A DNA stretch of 64,000 nucleotides. It comes from Paraglaciecola chathamensis S18K6 (lineage in GTDB: Bacteria > Pseudomonadota > Gammaproteobacteria > Enterobacterales > Alteromonadaceae). The notes under the pieces were generated by a model that did no database searches, was not told the DNA's origin, and was given only the letters and a program-made list of their open reading frames with translations. Position numbers and translations under genes: made by a program. Positions 53,791 through 62,694 of the stretch are shown piece by piece (position 1 is the first letter of the stretch; every line of letters starts with the position of its first letter). The DNA is taken from NCBI GenBank assembly GCA_000314955.1, contig BAEM01000014.1:1-64000 (forward strand). The letters run 5' to 3'.

Positions 53791-53973
53791 TTATGAGTCT
53801 TTATTGGCGTTTCTTTTTTTCACTAGCACCATAGCAGCCCCAAGTACGATAATCACGAAAAGCCCAAAGGCGGCCAGAAATGTGGTTAAGAAGCCTCCAC
53901 CACTCGTGCCGGTTAAGCCGACAATAACACCAATAGAGACGATTAAAACGATCATAGTAATTTGCATTAACAT
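53791..53973 (-). CDS. small membrane protein, 60 residues
   Basis: Two hydrophobic helices (about 3-21 and 30-50), Gly-rich turn GTSGGG and a Lys-rich tail (KKRNANKDS). CAGGAGA sits about 7 bases upstream of the ATG, which supports translation. No family recognised; probably an inner-membrane stress-related small protein like its neighbours. An overlapping frame in the same region (53801-53992) lacks such support. Confidence 0.6.
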   Translation of the reverse strand: MLMQITMIVLIVSIGVIVGLTGTSGGGFLTTFLAAFGLFVIIVLGAAMVLVKKRNANKDS

Positions 53974-54098
53974 GTTGAATTCTCCTGGGCAAATTTTGCC
54001 ACGGTTATTCGTTTAACCTCACCTGATGTAAAATGTGCCGTGCTGGCCTTTACATAACTCATACCCACTACCCTGTGAGGTTGATTTATAAACATTAA

Positions 54099-54122
54099 AA
54101 AAGGGGTGCAAGCACCCCTTTT
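54099..54122. terminator. bidirectional terminator after the small lipoprotein gene
   Basis: AAAAGGGGTGC and GCACCCCTTTT are perfect complements with almost no loop, so the innermost pairs must open. A-rich and T-rich flanks allow function in either direction. Confidence 0.8.
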
Positions 54123-54156
54123 AACACTAAAGCTCGTTATGAGCCTTTAGGGCATA

Positions 54157-54351
54157 TTAACAATCGTTGTCGTCAGCGCCTGCGCCGTCTTTAACATCTT
54201 CACACGCGTCTTCGATTGCGTTACCGGTGTCAGTTACCATTTCGTCAACTTTTTCACCCGCTTCTTCCGCGTTGTTATCGTTACAAGCAGTCACTAATGT
54301 TAGTGAGCTGAAAACCATCGCTAAAAGAGTAAATTTTTTAAGTAAGTTCAT
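54157..54351 (-). CDS. small lipoprotein, 64 residues
   Basis: Lipobox LVTAC (Cys near 23) after a typical signal sequence; the mature 42 residues are very acidic (Asp/Glu) with two later Cys (DACEDV, DNDC). GGACGGAG precedes the ATG at 54351. It starts 46 bases after the DUF1328 gene in the same direction, so the two are probably one transcript. No family recognised. Confidence 0.7.
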   Translation of the reverse strand: MNLLKKFTLLAMVFSSLTLVTACNDNNAEEAGEKVDEMVTDTGNAIEDACEDVKDGAGADDNDC

Positions 54352-54397
54352 AATGAATCTCCGTCCTGTTTTTATAAATAAATTGTGTGTTGTATAT

Positions 54398-54574
54398 TTA
54401 GACTTTAGGGCCTTTACCGCGAATAGCATTCGCTACAAGCGACAGTACCAATAGAATCAAAAATATAAAGAATATGATTTTTGCAATTCCTGCTGCTGTT
54501 CCTGCGATTCCGCCGAAACCCATTACGCCAGCTAAGATTGCGATAATTAAAAACGTTAATGCCCAACCCAACAT
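54398..54574 (-). CDS. DUF1328 (YtjA-like) small membrane protein, 58 residues
   Basis: Not in most gene lists because it is short. It reads [20 protein letters not shown], a Gly/Ala turn, a second helix, and ends RGKGPKV. This matches the DUF1328/YtjA family of two-helix proteins. AAGGAGAT precedes the ATG by a good distance. The family is widespread in proteobacteria, often stress-induced, with no known activity. Upstream (54590-54660) several TTTGAA/TTCAAA inverted repeats and AACGAGTTG are seen. Confidence 0.9.
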   Translation of the reverse strand: MLGWALTFLIIAILAGVMGFGGIAGTAAGIAKIIFFIFLILLVLSLVANAIRGKGPKV

Positions 54575-54840
54575 AATAATCTCCTTAAATATTCAAATTT
54601 CTTTTTACAACTCGTTTTGAAGTTGTGCTTCAAGTCGTATTTGAAAATTTCTTCAAATTTGGATGTCGAGTAACTTAATGCGCTATTCATGCCACACCAA
54701 CAAACCACCATAAGCCATTGAATTTAAAGAGTTATATTTATATTAATTAAATGACGTAAGATCGAGATGTAACGAAAAGTTGAAATAATTACAATTAGAA
54801 AAGGAACAAGTTTCTTGATCTGTGCCCCTTTCTTACGCCC

Positions 54841-55818
54841 TTACTTTAGGCAAAGCTCAGTTAAGAGTGGAAAGTGATCTGACCCAATTTCAGGTAACCG
54901 TGACAAGCTCACCAAGGCAAAATCATCACTATGAAACATATGATCGAGTGGCCAGCGCGCAAATACATGTTGCGCATGGAAGGTATTAAACGCCCCGCGC
55001 CCAATACGCGGGTCACATAAGCCGCTGATCCGTAAAAATGCTTGGGTGGTAGGTGACCATGCCACGTCATTTAGATCGCCACTGACAAGAACCGGCAGTG
55101 CACTTTCGCTGTCGTTTTGAGCTATTTCCTTAGCCAGTCCTAGTAGTTCAATATCGCGCTCTGTGGCTTCCTCATTTTCCGTTGGACTTGGAGGAGCAGG
55201 GTGAACAAAGTGACATCTAATCTGTTCACCACTTTCCAAAGTTGCTATGCAATGCACAGAGGGCACGCCCTTTTCTACGCGTTCTGCGGTTGTAATCTCA
55301 CTTAGTGGCAGGCGGCTGAAAATATGCATACCGTAAAGGTTCTCTAACGGTATGTTAACCCTGTAAGGGTAAGCTCCATGCAGCGGACCTAATGCGTCTT
55401 GCCACCACTGATTACTTTCTAGTGTAACCAAAATATGCGGCTGCTCTTGTTCCACTAGCTTGATTAGCTTGGGTGCCTCGCGGTTAGTCATCAGTACATT
55501 GGCGTTAATAATTTTAATACTACGCTTAGGATCAGGTTGCTCCATCACCTTCACACTGGGTTTAACGATAGTCGTGTAGGGTAATATCCAATAAATTTGA
55601 TAGCCTAACGCGAACAAATTAACCAGTATCAGCCCCGCCATATAGGTCAGATTGGCATGATAAAGTCCCCCTATCGCTACTAGGTTAACGGCTGTCAACA
55701 CGGCGATTTGCAAGCGCGGAAACTCCCACACTCTAACAACCCAGTGATCGCTTGGCAGAAGCGGAACAAAGGTCAGTAGCAATAAGACACAGGTTACTAT
55801 GATAAAGGTGGTAAACAT
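54841..55818 (-). CDS. membrane-anchored endonuclease/exonuclease/phosphatase-family protein
   Basis: A 325-residue protein. Three N-terminal helices (about 3-20, 38-55, 62-82) anchor an EEP domain (about 100-325). Catalytic-type motifs seen: NANVLMTN, the Glu in LVTLESNQWW, HIFSRLPL, the GDLND loop and SDHFPL at the end. The fold includes nucleases, phosphatases and phospholipases; the substrate cannot be named. It lies 62 bases downstream of the DUF748 gene on the same strand, so they are probably in one transcript. Confidence 0.83.
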   Translation of the reverse strand: MFTTFIIVTCVLLLLTFVPLLPSDHWVVRVWEFPRLQIAVLTAVNLVAIGGLYHANLTYMAGLILVNLFALGYQIYWILPYTTIVKPSVKVMEQPDPKRSIKIINANVLMTNREAPKLIKLVEQEQPHILVTLESNQWWQDALGPLHGAYPYRVNIPLENLYGMHIFSRLPLSEITTAERVEKGVPSVHCIATLESGEQIRCHFVHPAPPSPTENEEATERDIELLGLAKEIAQNDSESALPVLVSGDLNDVAWSPTTQAFLRISGLCDPRIGRGAFNTFHAQHVFARWPLDHMFHSDDFALVSLSRLPEIGSDHFPLLTELCLK

Positions 55819-55879
55819 CTTCGCTCTCGCTTTTAGTCAAAGGTGGCAGTGGTACTCATGAAATATTAACCCAAGGGGT

Positions 55880-57010
55880 TTAATGTTTACGCTGTACAGC
55901 AAACTGTTGCTGGCGATCATTAGTCCCTGTTGATAGAGGCAGTGTGACGGTTTCATCAACTTTAATATCAAGGGATTTAATGAATGCATTTCTAATAATA
56001 GCCCCTATTGCAGGCCATAATGGTGTTTCAATATCATCGATATTCCCCTCTAAGGGAATACGCGTAGCGACAAGATCTTTGTTACCACCTTCGAATAACT
56101 CAGCTATGCCGCCAGTAACAGCCTCAAACAACCATTGAAAAGGGTTATCACCGTCTTGCACCACGTCTTCTTGCCAATCAAATACAGATAAGTCGTAGAC
56201 CCCCGCTTTTACATAACCACTGACTACTCCCTGCTTTGCGGCAAACTCCATGGCAAAGTCAAGCTGTCCGGCTTCCACATCAAACGGTGAATAGAAACTA
56301 ATTAAGTGGTCTATGTGCATCATAGGCAGACGCTGCATTTCAACATCTAAGTTAAACGTCGGTTTTTGTGCATAAGGATCATAAGATCCAGAGAGTGACA
56401 GCGGACAAACGCCTGCTATTTCGGCAGTGATCCGCATGTTGGTAACCAGTGAACCTGAGCGCGCTTTACTGTTGGTCAGATTGGTAATTTGCCCATGTAT
56501 ATCTTGAATTTCGCTGTGGGTTTTACGCTCGTTACTGATTGTTTCGAACATCAATTTACCATCAATAATATCTATCCGGTCGATGGAAAACGGCACGAGT
56601 TTATTGGCTAAGGTAATCCAGGTTTGTTCATCTTGTACGTCATCATTTACTTCCTCTTCTTCACCTGCGGTATCAGCATAATAAAACTGCGGTTTTAAAA
56701 AGGTCATTTCTGATACTATGCTGCCACGAAATAACGCCGACCATAAAACCGATATATCTAATTGCTGAATTTTAATCAGCGGTTTTTGTAAGCCCCCATC
56801 GACAAGATTCAGCTCAATGTCTTGGACTTGATAAGCACCACGATACAAAGCGATATCCACATCGCCCACGTGACCGCTTAGGCCGGGTGTGCTGGCAATC
56901 GCATAATTAACACCTTTCTCAACCGCGTATGGCGCCAATAAACGCAATACAACGATAATAGCTACCAAGCATATGGCAGTGATCACGGTTTTACGTGTAC
57001 CAGACCTCAT
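55880..57010 (-). CDS. DUF748 / AsmA-like envelope protein
   Basis: A 376-residue protein with one N-terminal helix (about 10-27) and a beta-rich periplasmic remainder. The pattern NYAIASTPGLSGHVGDVDIAL and IDIIDGKLMFE resembles DUF748 and AsmA-like proteins, which take part in envelope lipid homeostasis. The ATG at 57010 with CAGGAGC is preferred over the longer frame at 57091. A 13-bp hairpin (57031-57063) lies just upstream of this ribosome-binding site. Confidence 0.75.
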   Translation of the reverse strand: MRSGTRKTVITAICLVAIIVVLRLLAPYAVEKGVNYAIASTPGLSGHVGDVDIALYRGAYQVQDIELNLVDGGLQKPLIKIQQLDISVLWSALFRGSIVSEMTFLKPQFYYADTAGEEEEVNDDVQDEQTWITLANKLVPFSIDRIDIIDGKLMFETISNERKTHSEIQDIHGQITNLTNSKARSGSLVTNMRITAEIAGVCPLSLSGSYDPYAQKPTFNLDVEMQRLPMMHIDHLISFYSPFDVEAGQLDFAMEFAAKQGVVSGYVKAGVYDLSVFDWQEDVVQDGDNPFQWLFEAVTGGIAELFEGGNKDLVATRIPLEGNIDDIETPLWPAIGAIIRNAFIKSLDIKVDETVTLPLSTGTNDRQQQFAVQRKH

Positions 57011-57030
57011 CGTTAGCTCCTGAGAAAATG

Positions 57031-57063
57031 AGCAATTACCCGCTACTAAGGCGGGTAATTGCT
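57031..57063. promoter_or_regulatory. strong hairpin before the DUF748 gene
   Basis: AGCAATTACCCGC and GCGGGTAATTGCT form a 13-bp perfect stem with a 7-base loop, between yqaE and the DUF748 gene. The minus strand is followed only by CATTTTCTC, so it may be a leaky terminator of yqaE, a leader hairpin or an operator. Confidence 0.6.
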
Positions 57064-57174
57064 GGTGACTGTCATTGCGATCGAATAACAATGCATTGTG
57101 GTAAAACTTACATCAGACTGAGTGCATTTCTACCACTTCAGCAAGCGCGTTCTGCACTGCGAGTGCAAAATATT

Positions 57175-57333
57175 CTATCGTTTAGCTATGATCCAAACCG
57201 CATGGATAATGCCTGGAATATATCCCAACAAGGTTAATAGGATATTTAGCCAGAACGCTCCAGCAAGACCTACCTGCAGGAAAACACCTAGAGGGGGAAG
57301 TAAAATTGCGATCAATATTCTTAGTAAATCCAT
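57175..57333 (-). CDS. yqaE: YqaE/Pmp3-family small membrane protein, 52 residues
   Basis: A very short gene with two helices: MDLLRILIAILLPPLGVFLQ, a VGLAG turn and a second helix ending HAVWIIAKR. LPPLGVFL and GYIPGIIHA are signature segments of the Pmp3/YqaE (UPF0057) family, salt- and cold-stress proteins thought to modulate membrane potential. CAGGAGTG precedes the ATG. Upstream is GTAACGAGTTGAG, similar to the motif before the BON gene. Confidence 0.93.
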   Translation of the reverse strand: MDLLRILIAILLPPLGVFLQVGLAGAFWLNILLTLLGYIPGIIHAVWIIAKR

Positions 57334-57471
57334 AATAACACTCCTGTTTTATCTATATGGTTTGTAAATGCCAATTTGCCAAATAGCGAAAAATTTTCGG
57401 TATTTAAAAGCAATTGTCTCAACTCGTTACGCAATTACTGTTCCGGCTTGTCAAACCACCGAAAATTAAGC

Positions 57472-58428
57472 TTATTTATTCTCCAAATCTTCTGGTCTCG
57501 TATCTGCCACAACCGCCCCTCGGCTGCCCGCCTTTTTTGCGTATCCATGGGTGCTGTCTTCTTGTGTTTGGTGCTCCATAGCGGCATTGAACTCGGCTCC
57601 TAGCAAGATGATAAAAGCCGTTAAGTAAAACCACATTAGTAAAACAACCACACTACCAAGTGAGCCGTACGTTTTATCGTACTGCCCAAATTGGCCTAAG
57701 TAATAGGAAAACCCTACAGAGAACATGACCCAAGTTACACTCGCCAGTATCGAGCCAGGCGTTACCCACCGCCACTTGGCCGATGAACGATGCGGCCCAT
57801 AGCGATAGAAGGAAGCTAACGCTAAATTAAAAACAATCGCCAGAAATGGCCAAGTGATGAGCTTAACGAAGAAACTGCTGTGCTCCTTGAGGCCAATTTG
57901 ATTAAGAAGAATGGGTAACAAGGCGATGGCCAACAACGCTCCGGCCAGCACTAACACTGCACTTAAGGTCAAAACAACGCGCATGACAAGCATCATAATC
58001 AATCCACGTTTTTCACGCTGATCGTACGTAATATTACTCGCGGTCACCATCGCTTGAGCCCCTTTACTGGCGCTCCATACAGCGAATAACGTACTAAATA
58101 CCACGCTCGCACTTAATTCAGCTTGAGATTTATTAATGATGTTGCTGATCTGCTTTTGAATGATCTCTCTGCCCTGGGCAGGCACCACGCCAATCAAACT
58201 GTTCAAATGTTGCTGTAATTCATCTGGCGATACCACTAAGCCATACACAGAAACAAATGCGGCAAGCATGGGGAAAATAGCCAGTAAAAAATAAAAACCG
58301 ACCCCAGCGGCAATCAATGACAGGTTGTCATCGAGCATTTTTTTCACGGTACGTCGTAAAATATCCCACCATCCAACTAATGGGATGCCTTGGGGAGAAG
58401 TGGCGCTTTGTCCTCTGTTCGCTGTCAC
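57472..58428 (-). CDS. YihY/BrkB-family membrane protein
   Basis: A 318-residue inner-membrane protein with six predicted helices. DNLSLIAAGVGFYFLLAIFPMLAAFVS and the C-terminal YGSLGSVVVLLMWFYLTAFIILLGAEFNA are family signatures. Once called ribonuclease BN by error; its real function is not settled, possibly transport or envelope processes. The GTG at 58428 is chosen because AAGGAC lies 7 bases before it; a TTG at 58434 is too close. Divergent from the MscS gene. Confidence 0.85.
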   Translation of the reverse strand: MTANRGQSATSPQGIPLVGWWDILRRTVKKMLDDNLSLIAAGVGFYFLLAIFPMLAAFVSVYGLVVSPDELQQHLNSLIGVVPAQGREIIQKQISNIINKSQAELSASVVFSTLFAVWSASKGAQAMVTASNITYDQREKRGLIMMLVMRVVLTLSAVLVLAGALLAIALLPILLNQIGLKEHSSFFVKLITWPFLAIVFNLALASFYRYGPHRSSAKWRWVTPGSILASVTWVMFSVGFSYYLGQFGQYDKTYGSLGSVVVLLMWFYLTAFIILLGAEFNAAMEHQTQEDSTHGYAKKAGSRGAVVADTRPEDLENK

Positions 58429-58563
58429 GGGCAAGTCCTTATTCGTTTGTTGCTATATGAGCGCTTGCGTGGCACCTATCTTGCGTTTGCTCGATTACTT
58501 GCTTCACGCAAAGTCCCGTCAAATGTCGTGTTGTTATTGCCAATTAACTGAGGTGCTAATTAA

Positions 58564-59730
58564 ATGCAAACTCATACTCGTGTTAGTCAAATATCGGTTT
58601 CTTTGTTATTCACAGCTATCTGTTATGCCATTTTTATGCCTATCGCCTATGCACAGGCCCAAGCGCAAGAAGCTCCAGCGCGTGATGCAATATCAACCCA
58701 ACCTTTAGATGTGTGGGCCGATGTCATTAACCTGTGGCAGCAATTCGTGTTAGCACTACCAATGTTGTCGCTCGGACTGGTGTTTTTCGTACTCTGTTAC
58801 CTGCTAGCCAAGCCTGTTTCCACTTTACTTGTGAGGCCCATTGGCTACCTAAGTCAAAGTCAATTGATCAAGCTAGTTACGCGGCGCACCATAAGCTTGT
58901 TGATCATTCTGCTCGGGTTATATGTGTTCTTACGCTTCGCCGGTTTAAGTGAGTTTGCCATTGCCATTGTCAGCGGGACTGGGGTGATGGGCTTAATCTT
59001 AGGTTTTGCGTTTCGTGATATTGCGGAGAATTTTATTTCTAGCTTGCTACTAAGCGTGCAGAAACCTTTTAAAATTGATGATGTTATTGAGGTGCAGGGT
59101 CAACTCGGCATTGTGAAGCAGGTCACGGCAAGAGCGACCACCTTGGTTGACTTCGACGGTAACCATATTCAAATCCCAAACGCGACGATTTATAAAAATA
59201 TCATACGCAACCTGACTGCCAACCCTAAGATGCGAGGTAAGTTTATTATTGGTATCGGTTATGACTCTAGTATTTTAGACGCACAACAACTAGCCACTAA
59301 GGTATTAGCGGCGCAGCCCACTATTTTGCAAGACCCAGAGCCGCAGGTTTTAGTCGATACGCTCGGCTCGTCTACGGTAAATCTACAAGTTTACTTCTGG
59401 ATTGATGCCCAGCAATACAGTTTGCTCAAAGTGTCTTCGATGTTAATGCGCTTAATCATGCGCGAGTTCGAGAAAAACAACATCAGCATGCCAGATGATG
59501 CGCGTGAGATTATCTTTCCTCAGGGCGTACCGGTGCATCAATTGGCCGAGGCTGAGGGTCCCAAAGCTGTGCAGCTTGAAAGTAGCACTGTGAATAAACC
59601 GCTATCGCCTGCAATTGAACACGATATGCAAGACAGCGAGCACGTAGATGACTTAAGCAGTGACACTCACGACATACGTCAACAAGCCAAGCAAGCGCGC
59701 GACCCTGAGCAAGGACAAAATATTTTATAA
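58564..59730 (+). CDS. MscS-family small-conductance mechanosensitive channel
   Basis: A 388-residue inner-membrane channel that releases solutes on hypo-osmotic shock. After a signal-like N-terminus (about 1-30) come three to four helices; the pore helix and core are at about 130-200 (GFAFRDIAENFISSLLLSVQKPFKIDDVIEV, then GNHIQIPNATIYKNIIRN). The tail after residue 325 is an acidic low-complexity extension not found in the basic family. GAGGTG precedes the ATG. Confidence 0.9.
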   Translation: MQTHTRVSQISVSLLFTAICYAIFMPIAYAQAQAQEAPARDAISTQPLDVWADVINLWQQFVLALPMLSLGLVFFVLCYLLAKPVSTLLVRPIGYLSQSQLIKLVTRRTISLLIILLGLYVFLRFAGLSEFAIAIVSGTGVMGLILGFAFRDIAENFISSLLLSVQKPFKIDDVIEVQGQLGIVKQVTARATTLVDFDGNHIQIPNATIYKNIIRNLTANPKMRGKFIIGIGYDSSILDAQQLATKVLAAQPTILQDPEPQVLVDTLGSSTVNLQVYFWIDAQQYSLLKVSSMLMRLIMREFEKNNISMPDDAREIIFPQGVPVHQLAEAEGPKAVQLESSTVNKPLSPAIEHDMQDSEHVDDLSSDTHDIRQQAKQARDPEQGQNIL

Positions 59731-59754
59731 ATAATAAATGAAGTAGCGAAGGCC

Positions 59755-60942
59755 TTACTTCTCTTTTTTAAGCCAATAGCTTTGCCCTAAGCCGAGTAGT
59801 AAAAACACACTCATCAGGGCAATAATATGATGATCAATCATAGGGTAAATAACAGCATACACACCACCAAATGCCAGCAGCACATAGCCGACTATGGTAT
59901 TTGCGGTGGCTACATATTCGGTGCGTGTATCGCCACTGGCTATGTCGAGAAGATAAGTTTTTCGAGCGGTACGAACGCCTGCATAACCTACTGAAAGTAA
60001 AAAGAATAACCCCACATTTAACCATAGTGAGCCAATATCAAAAAAGCAATAAAACGCGCTGCTAGCAAGCACACAAATGGCGCTGGCAATACGGATGGTT
60101 AGCACTGCACTTTTATCAGACCATGATCCCCATACATAAGAGGATAAAAAAGCCGCAAGCGCACTTGCAGCAATAAAATAGGGTAAGTGAAAGCTGCCAT
60201 CTTGCCCGGTTGTAATACTGACAAAAAATGGTGCGATAAGCGCGCTGTGTAGTAATAAACAGCGGCTAATGATTAGGTGCATTAATGCCTTATCGCTTCT
60301 TAATGTGGTTAAGAATGACTGGCTTGGGTGTTTCTGATCAGATGTAACTCGGGCTCTTAGGGCAAGAGATAGTGGCAGGGTCGCCAAAAATAGCACGCTC
60401 GCACTGGCAATAATAATCAGTAACCAAGCCTGCTCAAATTGTGACTTGCCCAGAATTAGCACCCCAGCGCTAATCAAGGACAGTAAACCTGACAACCCAC
60501 TGGCGATACCGACAAGTTTACCTCGTCGGCCTTTTTCGATTAATACCCCTTCCATGTCTTTCATGGTGAGTGAACAAATGGCTCGGCCCAGGCTAAGTAT
60601 CAGTAATAAAATCAGCATAGATAAGCCCGCGCCAAATGAGCCCAACAGCGCCACAGAGGGCACCATAGCGAGGATCGCTAATGCTTGGACCAACACTCCT
60701 AGACGCCAAACACGCTCACGTCGAACAAAATGCTGAATACGCCGTTTTAACGGTAACTGAGGGATAAGCGAGCCGGACTCTCGTATTGGCACCAACAATG
60801 AGATCATCCAACTTGGGGCCCCCATACTCGTCATTATCCAAGGCAAGGTGGTTTTCGCGGATATTAAAATATCGGCTAACTTCGTCATGGTGGATATAAC
60901 CACTAAGCGGATAAAAACGCTAAATTGCCTTTTTTTACTCAC
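59755..60942 (-). CDS. MFS transporter
   Basis: A 395-residue, 12-helix major facilitator-like protein with a GTG start. The sequence is diverged: no strong motif A is visible, though internal repeats such as LLLILSLGRAICSLTMKD and VGYAGVRTARKTYLLD fit the fold. No substrate is suggested by the neighbours (MscS, NhaA). It is convergent with the mscS-like gene, with only 24 bases between them. Confidence 0.75.
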   Translation of the reverse strand: MSKKRQFSVFIRLVVISTMTKLADILISAKTTLPWIMTSMGAPSWMISLLVPIRESGSLIPQLPLKRRIQHFVRRERVWRLGVLVQALAILAMVPSVALLGSFGAGLSMLILLLILSLGRAICSLTMKDMEGVLIEKGRRGKLVGIASGLSGLLSLISAGVLILGKSQFEQAWLLIIIASASVLFLATLPLSLALRARVTSDQKHPSQSFLTTLRSDKALMHLIISRCLLLHSALIAPFFVSITTGQDGSFHLPYFIAASALAAFLSSYVWGSWSDKSAVLTIRIASAICVLASSAFYCFFDIGSLWLNVGLFFLLSVGYAGVRTARKTYLLDIASGDTRTEYVATANTIVGYVLLAFGGVYAVIYPMIDHHIIALMSVFLLLGLGQSYWLKKEK

Positions 60943-61009
60943 AGCTAGTCTCGTTTAACCACGTGCTATTTAAGCTTATTATGTTAATAAAGCCTAAACA
61001 GATCAATCG

Positions 61010-61067
61010 ATACCAATCCGCATTAATAAGTGCCCCCTCAGAATCACTTATTAAAAGCAGAATGGAA
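61010..61067 (+). mobile_element. MITE with most of its interior deleted (copy F)
   Basis: Left end ATACCAATCCGCATTAATAAGTG to CTCAGAAT is joined directly to CACTTATTAAAAGCAGAATGGAAT of the right end. Only about 58 bases remain. Its right end abuts the nhaA stop codon. Confidence 0.8.
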
Positions 61068-62483
61068 TTACTCTGGGTCTGTTTGCGGTAAACCCGCTTT
61101 ATTGTGAAGTTGCTCTTTTGGTTCTTCCTCTTCTTTTTTCACGAGTAAAAACAGGCCGGTACCAATGATCGCCGCGATTACCGAGCCGGCTAATATGCCT
61201 AATTTTGCTTGGGCCAATAGTTGCGGATAGTTCGCAAAGCCTAGCGACGCGATAAACAACGACATGGTAAAGCCAACACCGGCTAAGCTTGCTAAAGCGA
61301 TTATGTGGTGAAAGTTTAAGCCTTTGGGTAATCGCGCAAAATTACACTTCACGGCAAACCATGCAAACAAACTAATGCCGATGACTTTACCTAGCACTAA
61401 GCCACTGCCAACCGCTACAAACACCACTGACTCAAAGATTTTGTCCAGTTCGCTCGGTAATGCAACCCCCGCGTTAATAAAGGCGAAGATAGGCAAAATC
61501 ATCAAACTAACAGGACGATTGAGCACATGACCCCAACGTTGAATAGGCGTGGTCGTCATAGCTGCAATATCTTGTGCTTGTTCGACTAATTCATGCTGCT
61601 CTTGCTGCTCTAAAATAGATTTATCTTCACGATCGTTTTTCTCGAAGCGGTTCAATACGCTACGCATATTGCGAGAAAACCAAGAACTTTGCGCGTAGGG
61701 TCGTGTCGGTACCGCTAATGCAGCCAATATACCTGCCGCGGTCGCGTGAACGCCTGATTGCAGCACAAACCACCACAGGAGTATTCCTCCTAACATGTAA
61801 AAGATAGGGCGGCGAAAACCCAAGAGATTCATCAGCATTAAGCCAAGCAGCGTTAAGCCCGCATAACCTAGTGAAACCAAATGAATGTTTTCAGTGTAAA
61901 ACAAGCCAATCACTGCCACAGCGCCCATGTCATCGACTATGGCTAATGCTGACAGGGTAACCGCAGCTGAGCGCGGTGCCTTACTACCCAGCAGCGCCAA
62001 AATACCAAGTGCGAAAGCGGTATCTGTGGCCATAGGGATACCCCAACCACGCATGGCTACATCGGTGCCGGTCATGGCGATGCCAGCATAGATACACGCC
62101 GGAATAAGCATTCCCCCGACGGCCATGGCGATAACCAAACTTGAGTCACGAAAATCTTTTAGATCGCCCACTAAACATTCGTATTTAATTTCCAATCCGA
62201 GTAAGAAAAAGAACAGCACCATCAGGCCATCATTTACCCAAGTATGTAACGAATAACTAATCGCGAAATCACCAAGTGAAATGCTAAACGCCATATGACT
62301 TATGTCTTGGTAAATTTCATGCCACTGGGAATTAGCAATGAACATAGCCGCCATCGCTGCGAGTAGCAGGGTAATGCTCGCGGTGGCTTGGCTCTTAAAA
62401 AATTGCTCAAATGAGAATATGAAATGATTGAACTTTCGCTCGAGCGGGGCGAGCTCGCGATCTCGGTCTTTAAGTGGATTCAT
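61068..62483 (-). CDS. nhaA: Na+/H+ antiporter NhaA
   Basis: A 471-residue electrogenic sodium/proton antiporter for sodium and pH homeostasis. It carries the transport Asp pair in ALAIVDDMGAVAVIGLFY, the PMATDTAFALGILALLG segment and the GVGFTMSLFIASL helix. About 12 helices. It is longer than the E. coli protein (about 388) by a hydrophilic insert (about 275-315, RFEKNDREDKSILEQQEQHE) and a charged tail, seen in marine members. A short gap separates it from proA. Confidence 0.95.
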   Translation of the reverse strand: MNPLKDRDRELAPLERKFNHFIFSFEQFFKSQATASITLLLAAMAAMFIANSQWHEIYQDISHMAFSISLGDFAISYSLHTWVNDGLMVLFFFLLGLEIKYECLVGDLKDFRDSSLVIAMAVGGMLIPACIYAGIAMTGTDVAMRGWGIPMATDTAFALGILALLGSKAPRSAAVTLSALAIVDDMGAVAVIGLFYTENIHLVSLGYAGLTLLGLMLMNLLGFRRPIFYMLGGILLWWFVLQSGVHATAAGILAALAVPTRPYAQSSWFSRNMRSVLNRFEKNDREDKSILEQQEQHELVEQAQDIAAMTTTPIQRWGHVLNRPVSLMILPIFAFINAGVALPSELDKIFESVVFVAVGSGLVLGKVIGISLFAWFAVKCNFARLPKGLNFHHIIALASLAGVGFTMSLFIASLGFANYPQLLAQAKLGILAGSVIAAIIGTGLFLLVKKEEEEPKEQLHNKAGLPQTDPE

Positions 62484-62545
62484 CGATAAATGCTCTTAAG
62501 GTGACAACGGATATAGGCTGATCATGAAGCGATAACGGAAATAAC

Positions 62546-62578
62546 AAACGGGGCGAATGCTGCGCACTCGCCCCGTTT
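62546..62578. terminator. terminator after proA
   Basis: AAACGGGGCGA and TCGCCCCGTTT form an 11-bp perfect GC-rich stem between proA and nhaA. Bidirectional by sequence; on the minus strand GTTATTT follows. Confidence 0.85.
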
Positions 62579-62694
62579 AGTTTAATAATCTCTGATTTGC
62601 TAAGCATGCTCACCGGTTGTAATGACTATAGATAGCCTCGATGATGCAGGAAGCTAGCCAACCTCGGCCGGGTTAGCTATGTCGATAGAAGGAG

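Noticed and set aside
53801-53992. 63-residue frame over the small membrane protein
   Set aside because: The overlapping 60-residue frame has a clear Shine-Dalgarno sequence and sensible membrane helices; this one does not.
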